Assembly: GCF_000832305.1 (NCBI RefSeq)
Contig: NZ_CP010536.1
Span: 744,001-808,000, forward strand
Origin: Cupriavidus basilensis
GTDB lineage: Bacteria > Pseudomonadota > Gammaproteobacteria > Burkholderiales > Burkholderiaceae
Direction: 5' to 3'
Length of the DNA: 64,000 nucleotides
The notes beneath the pieces were generated by a model. The model was not told the DNA's origin. It saw only the letters and a program-made list of their open reading frames with translations, and searched no databases. The position numbers and the translations under genes were made by a program. Below are positions 47,278 through 57,000 of the stretch, piece by piece (the first letter of the stretch is position 1; each line of letters starts with the position of its first letter).

Positions 47278-48225
47278 ATGACGATGGACTATACCGGGAA
47301 CACGCCAAAGTACAAGGTGAACCGGAATCTGACCGAGCAGGAGCGCACGGACCGGCTATTTCAGAAACGAAAGGCAACGGTGAGTAAGAGCGAGGACGTA
47401 CAGGATTGGGATGCGCTGATTCGATTGAACTCGACCTTCATCGAGGTGGTGGATAAATTCTACGCATGGAAGGGGATCCTTTTTGCTTTCGTTTTTGTAA
47501 TGGGTTGCGGATGGAGCGCAATGATTATATGGATGACGTGGTACGGATTGTTCGTGATCATAGACGAAATCCCGGGTAGGGTTGGTGAATTAATATCACT
47601 TCTTGTATTCCTTTGGGTTTTATCAATTGCACTTCTTACATTCCTGGGCTGGGTTGGTCACTTCGAAGCTTTTACCTTTACGCACTGGCCCGTACGCTTG
47701 AATAGGCGAAACCGTATGGTTTACGTTTTCCGCCGCAAAAGCGCTGGAGGAATGTTGACGCTCAAGTGGGAAGACATCTATTTCTGTATGGGGCCGGGCC
47801 AACCTTATGCAGGCCAGCCCTCGCTAGTCTGGGATATTCGCGGCCATGTGCTGGCGCCGGACAAGAAGACGGTGCTCGATACTTTCTCGGTGGGCATTCA
47901 CTGCACCAAGGACCTGCTGCCTGCTCACTGGGAATACCTGCGCCGCTATATGGAAGAGGGCCCGCAGAGTATTCCGATGCCGCGCCGGTACCTGCCGATT
48001 GCGGAGAAGCGGGAGTCTTTCTTGTTCGCTACCAAAGTGGCCTTCAGCAACTTCAGCTATGGCTATGCGTTCCTGCTGTTTGGCACGCCGTTCGCGCTGG
48101 TTACGTTGTTTGGGCGTTTGCTTTGCATGCCGACGAACAAGGTGCCGGTTTGGCCCGGGGAGGTGGAGGAGGCGTGCCGGATCGAGCCTGGCGACCCGTA
48201 TGAGCAGCGTGTTTCAGGAGAGTGA
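47278..48225 (+). CDS. DUF6708-type putative T6SS immunity protein, copy 1
   Basis: A 315-aa membrane protein, start MTMDYTGNTPKYKVNRNLTE. Residues 1-62 are soluble, about 63-135 form two or more membrane helices (WKGILFAFVFVMGCG; LLVFLWVLSIALLTFLGWVG), and the rest is a cytoplasmic-type domain with one more hydrophobic patch (YGYAFLLFGTPFALVTLFGR). It begins 5 bp after the effector gene and is the likely cognate immunity protein. The DUF6708 family name is from memory of similar T6SS neighbours. The two following paralogues share the C-terminal half but not the membrane segment. Confidence 0.82.
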   Translation: MTMDYTGNTPKYKVNRNLTEQERTDRLFQKRKATVSKSEDVQDWDALIRLNSTFIEVVDKFYAWKGILFAFVFVMGCGWSAMIIWMTWYGLFVIIDEIPGRVGELISLLVFLWVLSIALLTFLGWVGHFEAFTFTHWPVRLNRRNRMVYVFRRKSAGGMLTLKWEDIYFCMGPGQPYAGQPSLVWDIRGHVLAPDKKTVLDTFSVGIHCTKDLLPAHWEYLRRYMEEGPQSIPMPRRYLPIAEKRESFLFATKVAFSNFSYGYAFLLFGTPFALVTLFGRLLCMPTNKVPVWPGEVEEACRIEPGDPYEQRVSGE

Positions 48226-48369
48226 GAAATCAGAAGCAGGTCAATCTCGAACCGAGGCAGCAAGCGCCGGCAGATAGTCGTGAGTTGAACGGTACTTGTG
48301 AGTGGGACTGCTTCCAGCAATGCCCTACTGGTCTGGGGGAATTGCAGCAGGCATTGAGGTGAGAAACGT
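48226..48369 (+). repeat. Duplication spacer 1 with an effector-end remnant
   Basis: The spacer begins with a block shared by all three copies (TCTCGAACCGAGGCAG, about 48244-48259). It ends with a short reading frame WDCFQQCPTGLGELQQALR and a stop, resembling the effector C-terminus (FQTGHQEMRELQKALG). It appears to be the junction left by duplication of an effector-end plus immunity unit. Confidence 0.65.
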
Positions 48370-49317
48370 ATGACGATGGACTATACCGGGTACTCGCCAA
48401 AGTACAAACTCAATCGACCATTGACTGAGGAGGAGCGAAACGGCCGGCTGTTCCAGAAGCGGCGAGCAGCCGTGAACAAGGCCGAAGACGTACAGGATTG
48501 GGATGCGCTGATCATGCTGAACTCCACCTTCATGGAGCTTGTGGACAAGTTCTATGCGTGGAAAGGATTCATGTTTTCATTGATGGTAATTATGGGAAGT
48601 GGATGTTTTTTATTTTTATTTAATGTTACATGGATGGGCATTTTTGAAATGCCACATAGATTTCCAGAGAAATTGATAGAGCTAACATTGTCAATAATTG
48701 CTGTCTGGATGATGGCAATACCGTTGATGATTCTATTTATTTGGGCGGCTCATTTCGAATCCTTCACATGTAGTCACTGGCCGGTCCGACTAAACCGGAG
48801 AAACCGAATGGTCTATGTATTCCGCCGCAAAAGCGCCGGGGGAATGCTGACACTCAAATGGGACGACATCTATTTCTGCATGGGGCCGGGCCAGCCCTAT
48901 GCAGGCCGGCCTTCGCTAGTCTGGGATATTCGCGGCCACGTGCTGGCGCCGGACAAGAAGACGGTGCTCGATACCTTCTCGGTGGGGATTCACTGCACCA
49001 AGGACCTGCTGCCCGCTCACTGGGAATACTTGCGCCGCTATATGGAAGAGGGCCCGCAGAGTATTCCGATGCCGCGCCGGTACCTGCCGATTGCGGAGAA
49101 GCGCGAGTCTTTCCTGTTTGCTGCCAAGGTGGCCTTCAGCAACTTCAGCTATGGCTATGCGTTCCTGCTGTTTGGCACGCCGTTCGCGCTGGTTACCTTG
49201 TTTGGGCGTTTGCTTTGCATGCCGACGAACAAGGTGCCTGTTTGGCCCAAGGAGGTGGAGGAGGCGTGCCGGATTGAGCCTGGTGACCCGTATGCGCAGC
49301 GCGTTTCAGGAGAGTGA
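48370..49317 (+). CDS. DUF6708-type putative T6SS immunity protein, copy 2
   Basis: A 315-aa paralogue of copy 1. From HWPVRLNRRN (about residue 139) to the end it differs from copy 1 at only five positions by my count. Residues 64-135 (FMFSLMVIMGSGCFLFLFNV, then VWMMAIPLMILFIWAAHFES) share little beyond hydrophobicity and a TW pair. The DNA of this middle segment is markedly AT-rich. Likely an orphan immunity protein against a related effector of other strains. Confidence 0.8.
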   Translation: MTMDYTGYSPKYKLNRPLTEEERNGRLFQKRRAAVNKAEDVQDWDALIMLNSTFMELVDKFYAWKGFMFSLMVIMGSGCFLFLFNVTWMGIFEMPHRFPEKLIELTLSIIAVWMMAIPLMILFIWAAHFESFTCSHWPVRLNRRNRMVYVFRRKSAGGMLTLKWDDIYFCMGPGQPYAGRPSLVWDIRGHVLAPDKKTVLDTFSVGIHCTKDLLPAHWEYLRRYMEEGPQSIPMPRRYLPIAEKRESFLFAAKVAFSNFSYGYAFLLFGTPFALVTLFGRLLCMPTNKVPVWPKEVEEACRIEPGDPYAQRVSGE

Positions 49318-49683
49318 AACATCAGAAGCGGGTCAATCTCGAACCGAGGCAGCAAGGGCCGGCAGATAGTCGCGCTCTGAGCGGTATTTGTGCGTGGGAC
49401 CGATTCCAGCGGTGCCCCACTGGTCTGGAGGTTCTCTATCGCATCGGTGGCTACCTGGGGCGTTCGCCGCGCTGTTTGTTTGGTCGGGACCATTTGTCGT
49501 CCTGGCGCTGGTGGCCCTCTTCGCGCTGCAAGTGCTCATTGCACTGGTGGTCGACAACAAGCTGCAGGAGTGGCTTAAGCGCAGTGTCTGGGGGAAAGCT
49601 CAAAAGCGAGAGACCTGATGAGGCTTTCAAGACGGGTCATCAGGAAATGCAGGAATTACAGCTGGCATTAGGGTAAGAGACGT
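49318..49683 (+). pseudogene. Truncated, frameshifted remnant of an effector C-terminus
   Basis: After the shared tail block (TCTCGAACCGAGGCAG near 49336), a frame ending at 49618 encodes SGPFVVLALVALFALQVLIA, then LVVDNKLQEWLKRSVWG. This is nearly identical to the last membrane segment of the 862-aa effector. It stops early (KAQKRET). The final part continues in another frame to 49676 as DEAFKTGHQEMQELQLALG, matching the effector's last residues. So it is a decayed 3' end of a second effector, with no 5' part left. Confidence 0.82.
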
Positions 49684-50631
49684 ATGTCGATAGACTTTAC
49701 AGGGCAGATACCAAAGTACAAGATCAACCGTCCTTTGACCGAGCAGGAGCGCGCAGAACACCTGTCTCAGAAGCGGCCGGCGATGGTGAGCAAGGGCGAA
49801 GACGTGCAGGATTGGGATGCGCTTATCCGCTTGAACTCGACCTTCATTGAGGTGGTTGATAAGTACTATGCTTGGAAGGGATTCGCATTTGCCATTTTAT
49901 TTATTCTGGGGTGTGGGTCGTTGGTCTTGGTGCTCAGCATAACGTGGCTTGAACTGTTTGAAAATCTTGGAAAAGTAAAGGAAGAGACAGGGGAGATAAT
50001 ATTGTTCTTGGTAGCATTCTGGTCGATGACCATATTTCTCATCATATTTATTGGGTGGTTTGTTCGATTTGAAGTATTTTCCGTTACTCATTGGCCGGTC
50101 CGCCTTAACCGGCGAAACCGAATGGTTTATGTATTCCGCCGTAAAAGTGCCGGAGGAGTTCTGGCGCTCAGATGGGAAGACATCTACTTCTGCATGGGGC
50201 CTGGTCAGCCTAATGCAGGGCGGCCTCCGCTAGTCTGGGATATTCGAGGCCACGTGCTGGCGCCGGACAGGAAGACGGTGCTCGATACCTTCTCGATGGG
50301 GATTCACTGCACCAAGGACCTGCTGCCCGCTCACTGGGAATACCTGCGCCGCTATATGGAAGAGGGCCCGCAGAGTATTCCGATGCCGCGCCGGTACCTG
50401 CCGATTGCGGAGAAGCGCGAGTCTTTCCTGTTTGCTACCAAGGTGGCCTTCAGCAACTTCAGCTATGGCTATGCGTTCCTGCTGTTTGGCACGCCGTTTG
50501 CGCTGGTTACGTTGTTTGGGCGTTTGCTTTGCATGCCGACGAACAAGGTGCCGGTTTGGCCCGGGGAAGTGGAGGAGGCGTGCCGGATCGAGCCTGGTGA
50601 CCCGTATGCGCAGCGTGTTTCAGGAGACTGA
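49684..50631 (+). CDS. DUF6708-type putative T6SS immunity protein, copy 3
   Basis: A 315-aa paralogue, start MSIDFTGQIPKYKINRPLTE. Its C-terminal half differs from copy 1 at about ten positions. The membrane segment (FAFAILFILGCGSLVLVLSI, then VAFWSMTIFLIIFIGWFVRF) is again divergent and AT-rich. The preceding effector remnant suggests it once paired with that lost toxin. The following 85 bp repeat the shared tail block before the PAAR gene. Confidence 0.8.
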   Translation: MSIDFTGQIPKYKINRPLTEQERAEHLSQKRPAMVSKGEDVQDWDALIRLNSTFIEVVDKYYAWKGFAFAILFILGCGSLVLVLSITWLELFENLGKVKEETGEIILFLVAFWSMTIFLIIFIGWFVRFEVFSVTHWPVRLNRRNRMVYVFRRKSAGGVLALRWEDIYFCMGPGQPNAGRPPLVWDIRGHVLAPDRKTVLDTFSMGIHCTKDLLPAHWEYLRRYMEEGPQSIPMPRRYLPIAEKRESFLFATKVAFSNFSYGYAFLLFGTPFALVTLFGRLLCMPTNKVPVWPGEVEEACRIEPGDPYAQRVSGD

Positions 50632-50716
50632 AAAGTCAGAAGTGGGTCGATCTCGAACCGAGGCAGGAAATGCCGGCGGATACCGCGACCGGCTTGGGTC
50701 ATTTTGGAGTGAGAAC

Positions 50717-50998
50717 ATGAACTTGCCAATTATCACAGTGGGTGACACTACCACGCACGGCGGACGCGTCATTACCGGTTCCGCATCCCATCTCTTGCAA
50801 GGCCGGCCTATTGCCCGGCAGGGCGACCTGGTCGATTGCCCGGAGCACTACTCGGACGGGCGTCCACACGGGGTCAACGCCATCACCGAAGGGCACCCAG
50901 CCTTTCTGGTGGAAGGGCGGCCAGTTGCGCTGCACGGACATCGCTGCGAATGCGGTTGCGAGCTGATCGGCTCGCAGCTTGCCGCCGTCGGAGGCTGA
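50717..50998 (+). CDS. PAAR-domain spike-tip protein
   Basis: A 93-aa protein that sharpens the VgrG tip. The PAAR pattern is evident: ITVGDTTTHGGRVITGSASH, RPIARQGDLVDCPEH, HGVNAITEGHPAFLVEGRPVA and the metal-site HGHRCECGCELIGS. GGAGTGAGAAC precedes the ATG. It carries no C-terminal toxin extension. Confidence 0.93.
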   Translation: MNLPIITVGDTTTHGGRVITGSASHLLQGRPIARQGDLVDCPEHYSDGRPHGVNAITEGHPAFLVEGRPVALHGHRCECGCELIGSQLAAVGG

Positions 50999-51000
50999 GC

Positions 51001-51501
51001 ATGCGTCAGTTGTACCGCTATTGGCCGATGGCGATTGCCTTGCTTGCCGGTTGCGCGGCCAGTCCCGTGCAGAATGAACAGATGAAGCTGGTGCTCCGTG
51101 CGGAAGCCAAGCCAACCGTCAATCCGGATGCGAGGGGGCGAGCGAGTCCTGTTCTGGTGCGCATGTACGAGCTGAAGTCCGATGGGACATTCGCAAACGC
51201 AGACTATTTCACGCTGCAAAGCGCAGACAAGACGCTGCTTCTTGACGATCTCCTCGCTCGTGACGAGTTCATCCTTCGGCCGGACGAAACCCGGGATTTC
51301 GAAAGAAAGCTGAATCCGGCAACCACGGCACTGGGCTTTCTTGTTGGTTACAACGATCTTGGGAAGGCCACCTGGCGAACGGTCTACAAGCTGCCGCCAG
51401 CAACGGAAGCCGCGTGGTACAGGGCGGTAGTGCCGGCACGCAAGATCAAGCTGCAGGTCTTGCTTGATCAGTTGACCATCAACATTACAAAAATCGAGTG
51501 A
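51001..51501 (+). CDS. tssJ: Type VI secretion outer-membrane lipoprotein TssJ
   Basis: A 166-aa lipoprotein with lipobox LLAGC (Cys18) and a transthyretin-like domain: LVLRAEAKPTVNPDARGRAS, PVLVRMYELKSDGTFANADY, DDLLARDEFILRP. It anchors the TssLM membrane complex at the outer membrane. Two bp after the PAAR gene and 4 bp before tssK. Confidence 0.94.
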   Translation: MRQLYRYWPMAIALLAGCAASPVQNEQMKLVLRAEAKPTVNPDARGRASPVLVRMYELKSDGTFANADYFTLQSADKTLLLDDLLARDEFILRPDETRDFERKLNPATTALGFLVGYNDLGKATWRTVYKLPPATEAAWYRAVVPARKIKLQVLLDQLTINITKIE

Positions 51502-51505
51502 TTCA

Positions 51506-52849
51506 ATGAGTTGGTATAACAAAGTCGTCTGGAGCGAAGGCCTCTTTTTGCGTCCACAGCTGTTCCAGCAACAAGAACGCTATCTTGAGCATTACGCCCA
51601 TAAGCGTAGCGCGGCGCTTGGCCCGTTCTTCTGGGGTTTCAATCAGGTTGACATTGATACCGAAGCGCTCGCGGTAGGGAAGCTCGTTGTCTCCGCTGCC
51701 GCCGGCATCTTTCCGGACGGCACGCCATTCGATGCGCCGGGGCAGGTTTCATCGCCAGCGCCGCTGGCGCTCCGGCATGAGCATGTTGGCCAGATGGTCT
51801 GTCTGGCCGTGCCGATCCGCACGCCGAACGCACAGGAGACCGACTTTGACGATGCCGCGGATTCGTTGGCGCGATTCCGGACGTTTGAGGAAGATCTGCT
51901 CGACGCCAACTCGATCTCGCAGGGTCCGAAGCTGATCCAGCTGGCCGACCTGCGCCTGCGCTTGCTCACGGAGAAGGAGTTGACCAGTGCGTGGCTCGGC
52001 ATGCCGCTGGCACGAGTCAGCGAGGTTCGCGCCGATGGTAGCGCGAGGCTTGACGGGGCATTGATTCCACCGGTCAGCACCTTTGCCGCCAGCCCATTGC
52101 TGTACAGCTGGCTTACCGAAATCCACGGCCTGCTGCGCATGCGTGCTACGGCCATGGCCGAGCGCCTTTGCGCCGCGAGCATGCGGGGTGGGGATGCGGC
52201 GGAAGTCAGCGAGTATCTGATTCTGCAGCTGCTGAACCGCTATGAGCCAATTCTGACGCATCTGCTGGCCGTCAAAGCTGCCTCGCCGGAAGTCCTCTAT
52301 GTCCATTTGGCGGCGCTGTCTGGTGAGCTATCGACGTTCGTGCGCACGCACAGCCGTCGACCTGTGGAGCATGCCGCTTACCGACACGATGCCCCGCATA
52401 TTTGCCTGAAGCCGTTGTTCGACGACCTGCGCTTCCTGCTCAATGTGGTCCTTGAGCGTGCCGCCCAGAGGATCGAGCTTGAACTTCAGCCGCACGGCAT
52501 CCGGCTGGCTGTGCTGGACCCTGCGGAGATCCAGCGCTTCACGACATTCGTGCTGGCTGTCGCGGCGCAAATGCCCGTGGATACGCTGCAGCAGCAATTT
52601 CCGGCCAAGGCAAAGGCGGGCCCGTCCGAGCGCCTGGTCGACTTGATACGGTCTCATTTGCCGGGGATTCCACTCCAGGCGCTGCCGGTACCGCCGCGGC
52701 AGATTCCGTTCAATGCGGGCTATGTCTACTTCGAGCTTACCCGAGAGAATCCTCTCTGGAAGCAAGTCGAGAAATTTGGTGGGCTGGCATTACATGTTGC
52801 CGGCGATTTTCCTGATCTGCAGGTTGACCTTTGGGGAGTTCGTAGCTGA
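51506..52849 (+). CDS. tssK: Type VI secretion baseplate protein TssK
   Basis: A 447-aa connector between baseplate and membrane complex. The start MSWYNKVVWSEGLFLRPQLF QQQERY is highly family-typical, followed by ALGPFFWGFNQVDIDTEALA and FPDGTPFDAP. The C-terminal part ends NAGYVYFELTRENPLWKQVE. Its stop overlaps the tssL start by 1 bp (TGATG). Confidence 0.96.
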   Translation: MSWYNKVVWSEGLFLRPQLFQQQERYLEHYAHKRSAALGPFFWGFNQVDIDTEALAVGKLVVSAAAGIFPDGTPFDAPGQVSSPAPLALRHEHVGQMVCLAVPIRTPNAQETDFDDAADSLARFRTFEEDLLDANSISQGPKLIQLADLRLRLLTEKELTSAWLGMPLARVSEVRADGSARLDGALIPPVSTFAASPLLYSWLTEIHGLLRMRATAMAERLCAASMRGGDAAEVSEYLILQLLNRYEPILTHLLAVKAASPEVLYVHLAALSGELSTFVRTHSRRPVEHAAYRHDAPHICLKPLFDDLRFLLNVVLERAAQRIELELQPHGIRLAVLDPAEIQRFTTFVLAVAAQMPVDTLQQQFPAKAKAGPSERLVDLIRSHLPGIPLQALPVPPRQIPFNAGYVYFELTRENPLWKQVEKFGGLALHVAGDFPDLQVDLWGVRS

Positions 52850-54036
52850 TGACTAAAAAGGATAGGCACAATCCGGACGCCACGTTTTCCTCTGAGACGG
52901 TGGCTGCGCTGGCAGGCGCAGGATCCCCCTTGCTGGAAGCCGCACGCCCACTTCTGCGAGCACTTGCCGATGTCCCGGAGGGGTTGGACGAGGAGGATGT
53001 GCCACGGCTCCGGGCCTTGTTGACATCTGAAGTGCAACGCTTTCAAGGTTTGTGCGAAAGGGCCAATGTGCGCCGCGAGCATTTCCAGGCAGCGAGCTAT
53101 GCCTTGTGCACAGCGCTGGACGAGGCTGTACAAAATCAGGCATGGGGCATACACAGTTGGCCGCAGCAAGGGTTGCTTGTCAGCTTGCACGGGGACACCG
53201 AGGGCGGCACCAAATGCTTTCATGTGCTCGGCCGGCTGGTGACCAGTCCCCACGAACATATACCGGTCATCGAGGTGTTCTATCACCTTCTATCGCTGGG
53301 ATTCCAAGGGCGCTATGCCGGGCAGACCGATGGTCCCCGGCAATTGGAGGAGATCCGCCAGCGCCTCTTCCACCTGATCAGTGGCGCACGCGAGAGCGTG
53401 CCGCGCGAGCTTTCGCCCAACTGGCGTGGCGGGGACGCAGGACGACTCCGCCGACTACGCACGGTGCCGGTCTGGGTCACGGCCTTGGTGCTGACCCTGG
53501 CGCTCTGTGGCTTGTTCGCCTGGTACAAATACCAGCTGTTGCTCCGCACGCACGATCTCGAGCGACAGATCCTTGCCATTGGGATGATCACACCGCCGGA
53601 GCCGCCCAAGGCGCTGCGCCTGGCTGAACTGCTCAAGGACGAGATTGCGCGTGGGGTCGTCAGCGTGCAGGAGGACGCGGCGCGTAGTGCCGTGACCTTC
53701 CGTGGCGATGACATGTTCGGCGGCGGGCGCGCCGAGGTAAGCGGCAAGATCTTGCCGCTGCTGGACAAGGTCGCAGGGGAGATCAGCAAGGTCTCCGGCA
53801 AGGTGACCGTCATCGGCCATAGCGATAACGCGCCCATCAAGACGGCCAGGTTCCCCTCGAATCAGGCGTTGTCCGAGGAGCGTGCCGCGACCGTGACGGA
53901 GTACCTGGCCAGCAAGGGCGTGGCCAAGGGGCGCCTCGAAGCCATTGGCAAGGGTGATACCGAGCCACTTGTCGACAACAAGACGCCGGCAGCCCGAGCG
54001 AAGAATCGCCGGGTTGAGATCGTCGTTACACAGTGA
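52849..54036 (+). CDS. tssL: Type VI secretion membrane protein TssL with OmpA-like C-terminus
   Basis: A 395-aa inner-membrane protein. The cytoplasmic DotU domain spans about residues 20-200 (ALCTALDEAVQNQAWG, HEHIPVIEVFYHLLSLGFQGRY). It is followed by one membrane helix (VPVWVTALVLTLALCGLFAW) and a periplasmic OmpA peptidoglycan-binding domain (VTVIGHSDNAPIKT, then NQALSEERAATVTEYLASKG and KNRRVEIVV). This is the evolved TssL form that binds the cell wall itself. 13 bp before tssM. Confidence 0.95.
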   Translation: MTKKDRHNPDATFSSETVAALAGAGSPLLEAARPLLRALADVPEGLDEEDVPRLRALLTSEVQRFQGLCERANVRREHFQAASYALCTALDEAVQNQAWGIHSWPQQGLLVSLHGDTEGGTKCFHVLGRLVTSPHEHIPVIEVFYHLLSLGFQGRYAGQTDGPRQLEEIRQRLFHLISGARESVPRELSPNWRGGDAGRLRRLRTVPVWVTALVLTLALCGLFAWYKYQLLLRTHDLERQILAIGMITPPEPPKALRLAELLKDEIARGVVSVQEDAARSAVTFRGDDMFGGGRAEVSGKILPLLDKVAGEISKVSGKVTVIGHSDNAPIKTARFPSNQALSEERAATVTEYLASKGVAKGRLEAIGKGDTEPLVDNKTPAARAKNRRVEIVVTQ

Positions 54037-54049
54037 CCGGGGTCAAGGC

Positions 54050-57000
54050 ATGGAATTTCTGAAACGTATTGGGGGCGCGCTCGTCTCCCGGCAGGCGCTC
54101 GCACTTGTCGCCGTGCTTCTGGTGGCGGCGGCCATCTGGTTTATCGGACCGCTGCTTGGATTCAATGGCATGCATCCGCTGGCGGGTCTCGGCGCACGTG
54201 TCATGGTCATCGTCCTGCTGATGGCGCTTGCGCTGTTCTGGCTGCTTGGCTGGCCGGTCTCCACCACCGGGGTCGCCGCGCTTTGCCTGCTGATCTGGCA
54301 TGCGGGGCCGCTACTTGCCATAGGCGCCAGCCATCCGCTGGAACCGAGTTCGGTCCGCATCCTGCTGATCTCGGTGATCGTTTTCCTATTCGCCGCGTAT
54401 CTCTTGTACCTGCTTTGGCAGCATGCCCGCACGAACAAGTCGTTCGTGGAAGGCCTGCTGAATGTTGGCGGCAAGCGCCAGGAGGTGGTGGCCAAGGATG
54501 AAATCGCCACGCTGAACACGGCCATCCAGACTGCGCTGCGCCAGCTTAAGGGCATGCGCACCGGCAGCCGGATCGGCCGGCTGTTCGAGGGACGGCGCTA
54601 CCTCCACGAACTGCCCTGGTACATGATGGTCGGCGTGCCAGGTTCTGGCAAGACGACGGCCTTGTTGAACGCCGGGCTGCAATTCCCGATTGCCGAGCAA
54701 ATGAGCGCGGCGGCTCGCGCACGGCAGCGCACCGAGCAGACGAATTGGTGGTTCACCAACGAGGCGGTCCTGATCGACACGGCAGGCCGCTACACGGCGC
54801 AAAAATCGGGTTCGGCGATCGAGCTGGCCGAATGGAAGGGCTTTCTTGGCCTGCTGCGCAAACACCGTGCCCGCGCCCCGATCAACGGTGCGCTGGTGAC
54901 GATCAGCGTGACTGACCTGCTTCGGCATTCCGCTGATGAGCGCGTTGCCGAAGCGGCCAGGATTCGGGCGCGCCTGGCCGAACTGCGTGAGGAACTGGGC
55001 ATCCGGTTTCCCATCTATGTGCTGGTGACCAAGCTCGATCAGCTTGCCGGCTTCACTGACTACTTCCAATGCCTGACCAGCGAGGGACGGGCCCAGCCCT
55101 GGGGGTTCACCTTGCCGGTTGCGGGCAAGCGGTGGCCGCGACAGCCAGCTGTCGATGTCGTTGCGCAGTGCCGCAAGGAGATGCAGTCGTTGGTGACGCG
55201 GTTGGCGGATGGGCTGGCGGGCCGGCTGTCCGAGGAGTTCGATCAGGGCCGGCGCAAGGCGCTCTACGCCTTGCTCTATGAGCTTGGGAGCCTGACGGAA
55301 CCGCTTGTCGCGATGCTGGAGCAGATGTTCCTGGACTCACGGTACGACGACACTGAGCGCAACGCCATGCTGCGCGGCGTGTATTTCACCAGTGCCGCGC
55401 AAACGGAGGGGGCAGTGGTCGCAGATGCAAGCGCCGTCTTCCGGCAACTGCGTGGCATTGGAAAGGCGGGCGCCCAAGCTGCCGGCGCCACCGTGGACAC
55501 GGCCACCGGCAACCGCAGCTACTTCCTGCAGGATGTTTTCAAGCGCATCATCGTGCCCGATGCGAACCTCGTGAAGCCGAACCTGCGCTGGGAATTCCGC
55601 TTCCGCCTGCTGCGCCTGCTTGGCCACGCGCTGCTAGTGGTGATCTTCCTGTGGCTGGTCGGTGCGCTCCATAACAGCTTCGGCCACAACCATAACTATC
55701 TGGACGTGGTGCAGGAGAAAGCCAGGGGGCTGGCCGCGACGGTGACGGCGTTCTACAAGAAGCCGCAGCCGGATACGATGCCCGAGGTGCTGGCCGCAGC
55801 CCGCGACCTGCCCGCCTATGCCAGCCTGAATCAGGCCGATCCGTCTGTCGACTGGCGGTATGGCCTCTACAGCGTGCCGCCGGTGCTGGGCGCTGCGACC
55901 CAGACCCATACGAGATTGCAGGACAACCTGCTGGTGCCATACCTGGTAGGTCGGGTCGAATCCGTGCTGTCGACCGCAGTCAATCGACGCGACGCCAAGC
56001 AGACCTACGACACCCTGCGGGTCTACCTGATGCTGCACGACAAGGACAAGTTCAACGCGTCCGACGTGCGTAGCTGGCTGCAAGGCGACTGGGCAGCCGG
56101 CAACGGGGCGGACGCCTTCGGCGGTCGCGTGGCAGTGATCGGGCACCTGGACAGCCTGCTGGACGGCAGCCGCGCGGTGCAGTCGCCTTATGCCAGGAAC
56201 GAGGCGCTGATCCGCTCGGCGCGGGATTTCCTGGATGGAAATACTTCCGTCGAACGCCTCTACGACCGCGCCAAGGCGGCCATGATGGAGGAGGCGCCGC
56301 AGGATTTCACGCTGGTGCGCGCGGTCGGGCCGCAGGCTGGCACGGTCTTCACCCGAGCCAGTGGTGAGCCGCTGGAGCGGGGCATCCCTGGGCTCTTCAC
56401 CTACGCCGGCTACCACGACCTGTTCAATGCGCGCCTGCCGGAATTCGTTGGCAAGGCACAGGCGGTCGATACTTGGGTAATGGGCAGGGGCACGGGGCTC
56501 GGCGCTCAAAAAAAAACGCTTGAGCGCGCCGCGGGCAAGCTGACCGGCAACGATCCTCTGACGCGCGAGATTCGGCGCCTGTACCTGAGCGAGTATGCGC
56601 GGCACTGGGAGGCATTCCTGGGCGATATCCGGACGGTGACCGGCGACAACCTGGCCTTTGACCTGGAGATCCTGCGCAATTTCGCCGCGCCGGACTCCCC
56701 GCTGGCCCGGCTGGGCCGGGCAGCGGTGCAGGAAACCACGCTGAGCCGTCCGGTGGATCCCGAGGATAAGTCCCTGGCGGAGAAGGCGCTGTCCGCGCTG
56801 GACAAGACATCCGGCACGGTCAACGCACTGACCGCGCGCGCCGAGGCTCGCCAGGAGCGCGAGGTGGTCGACAACCGCTTCGCCGCGCTGCGCGAAGTGG
56901 TGACTGGCCAGGCCGATGCCGCTAACCCGGGTGCGCAGGCTGCGCCCGGGAAGCCGCAACTGGATGCGATAGCCGGCATGGTCAACGCCTATTACACCAG

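Noticed and set aside
47278..50631. Assembly duplication artefact for the three DUF6708 genes
   Set aside because: The copies differ strongly in the middle and have different spacers, so they are not a collapsed or repeated read error.
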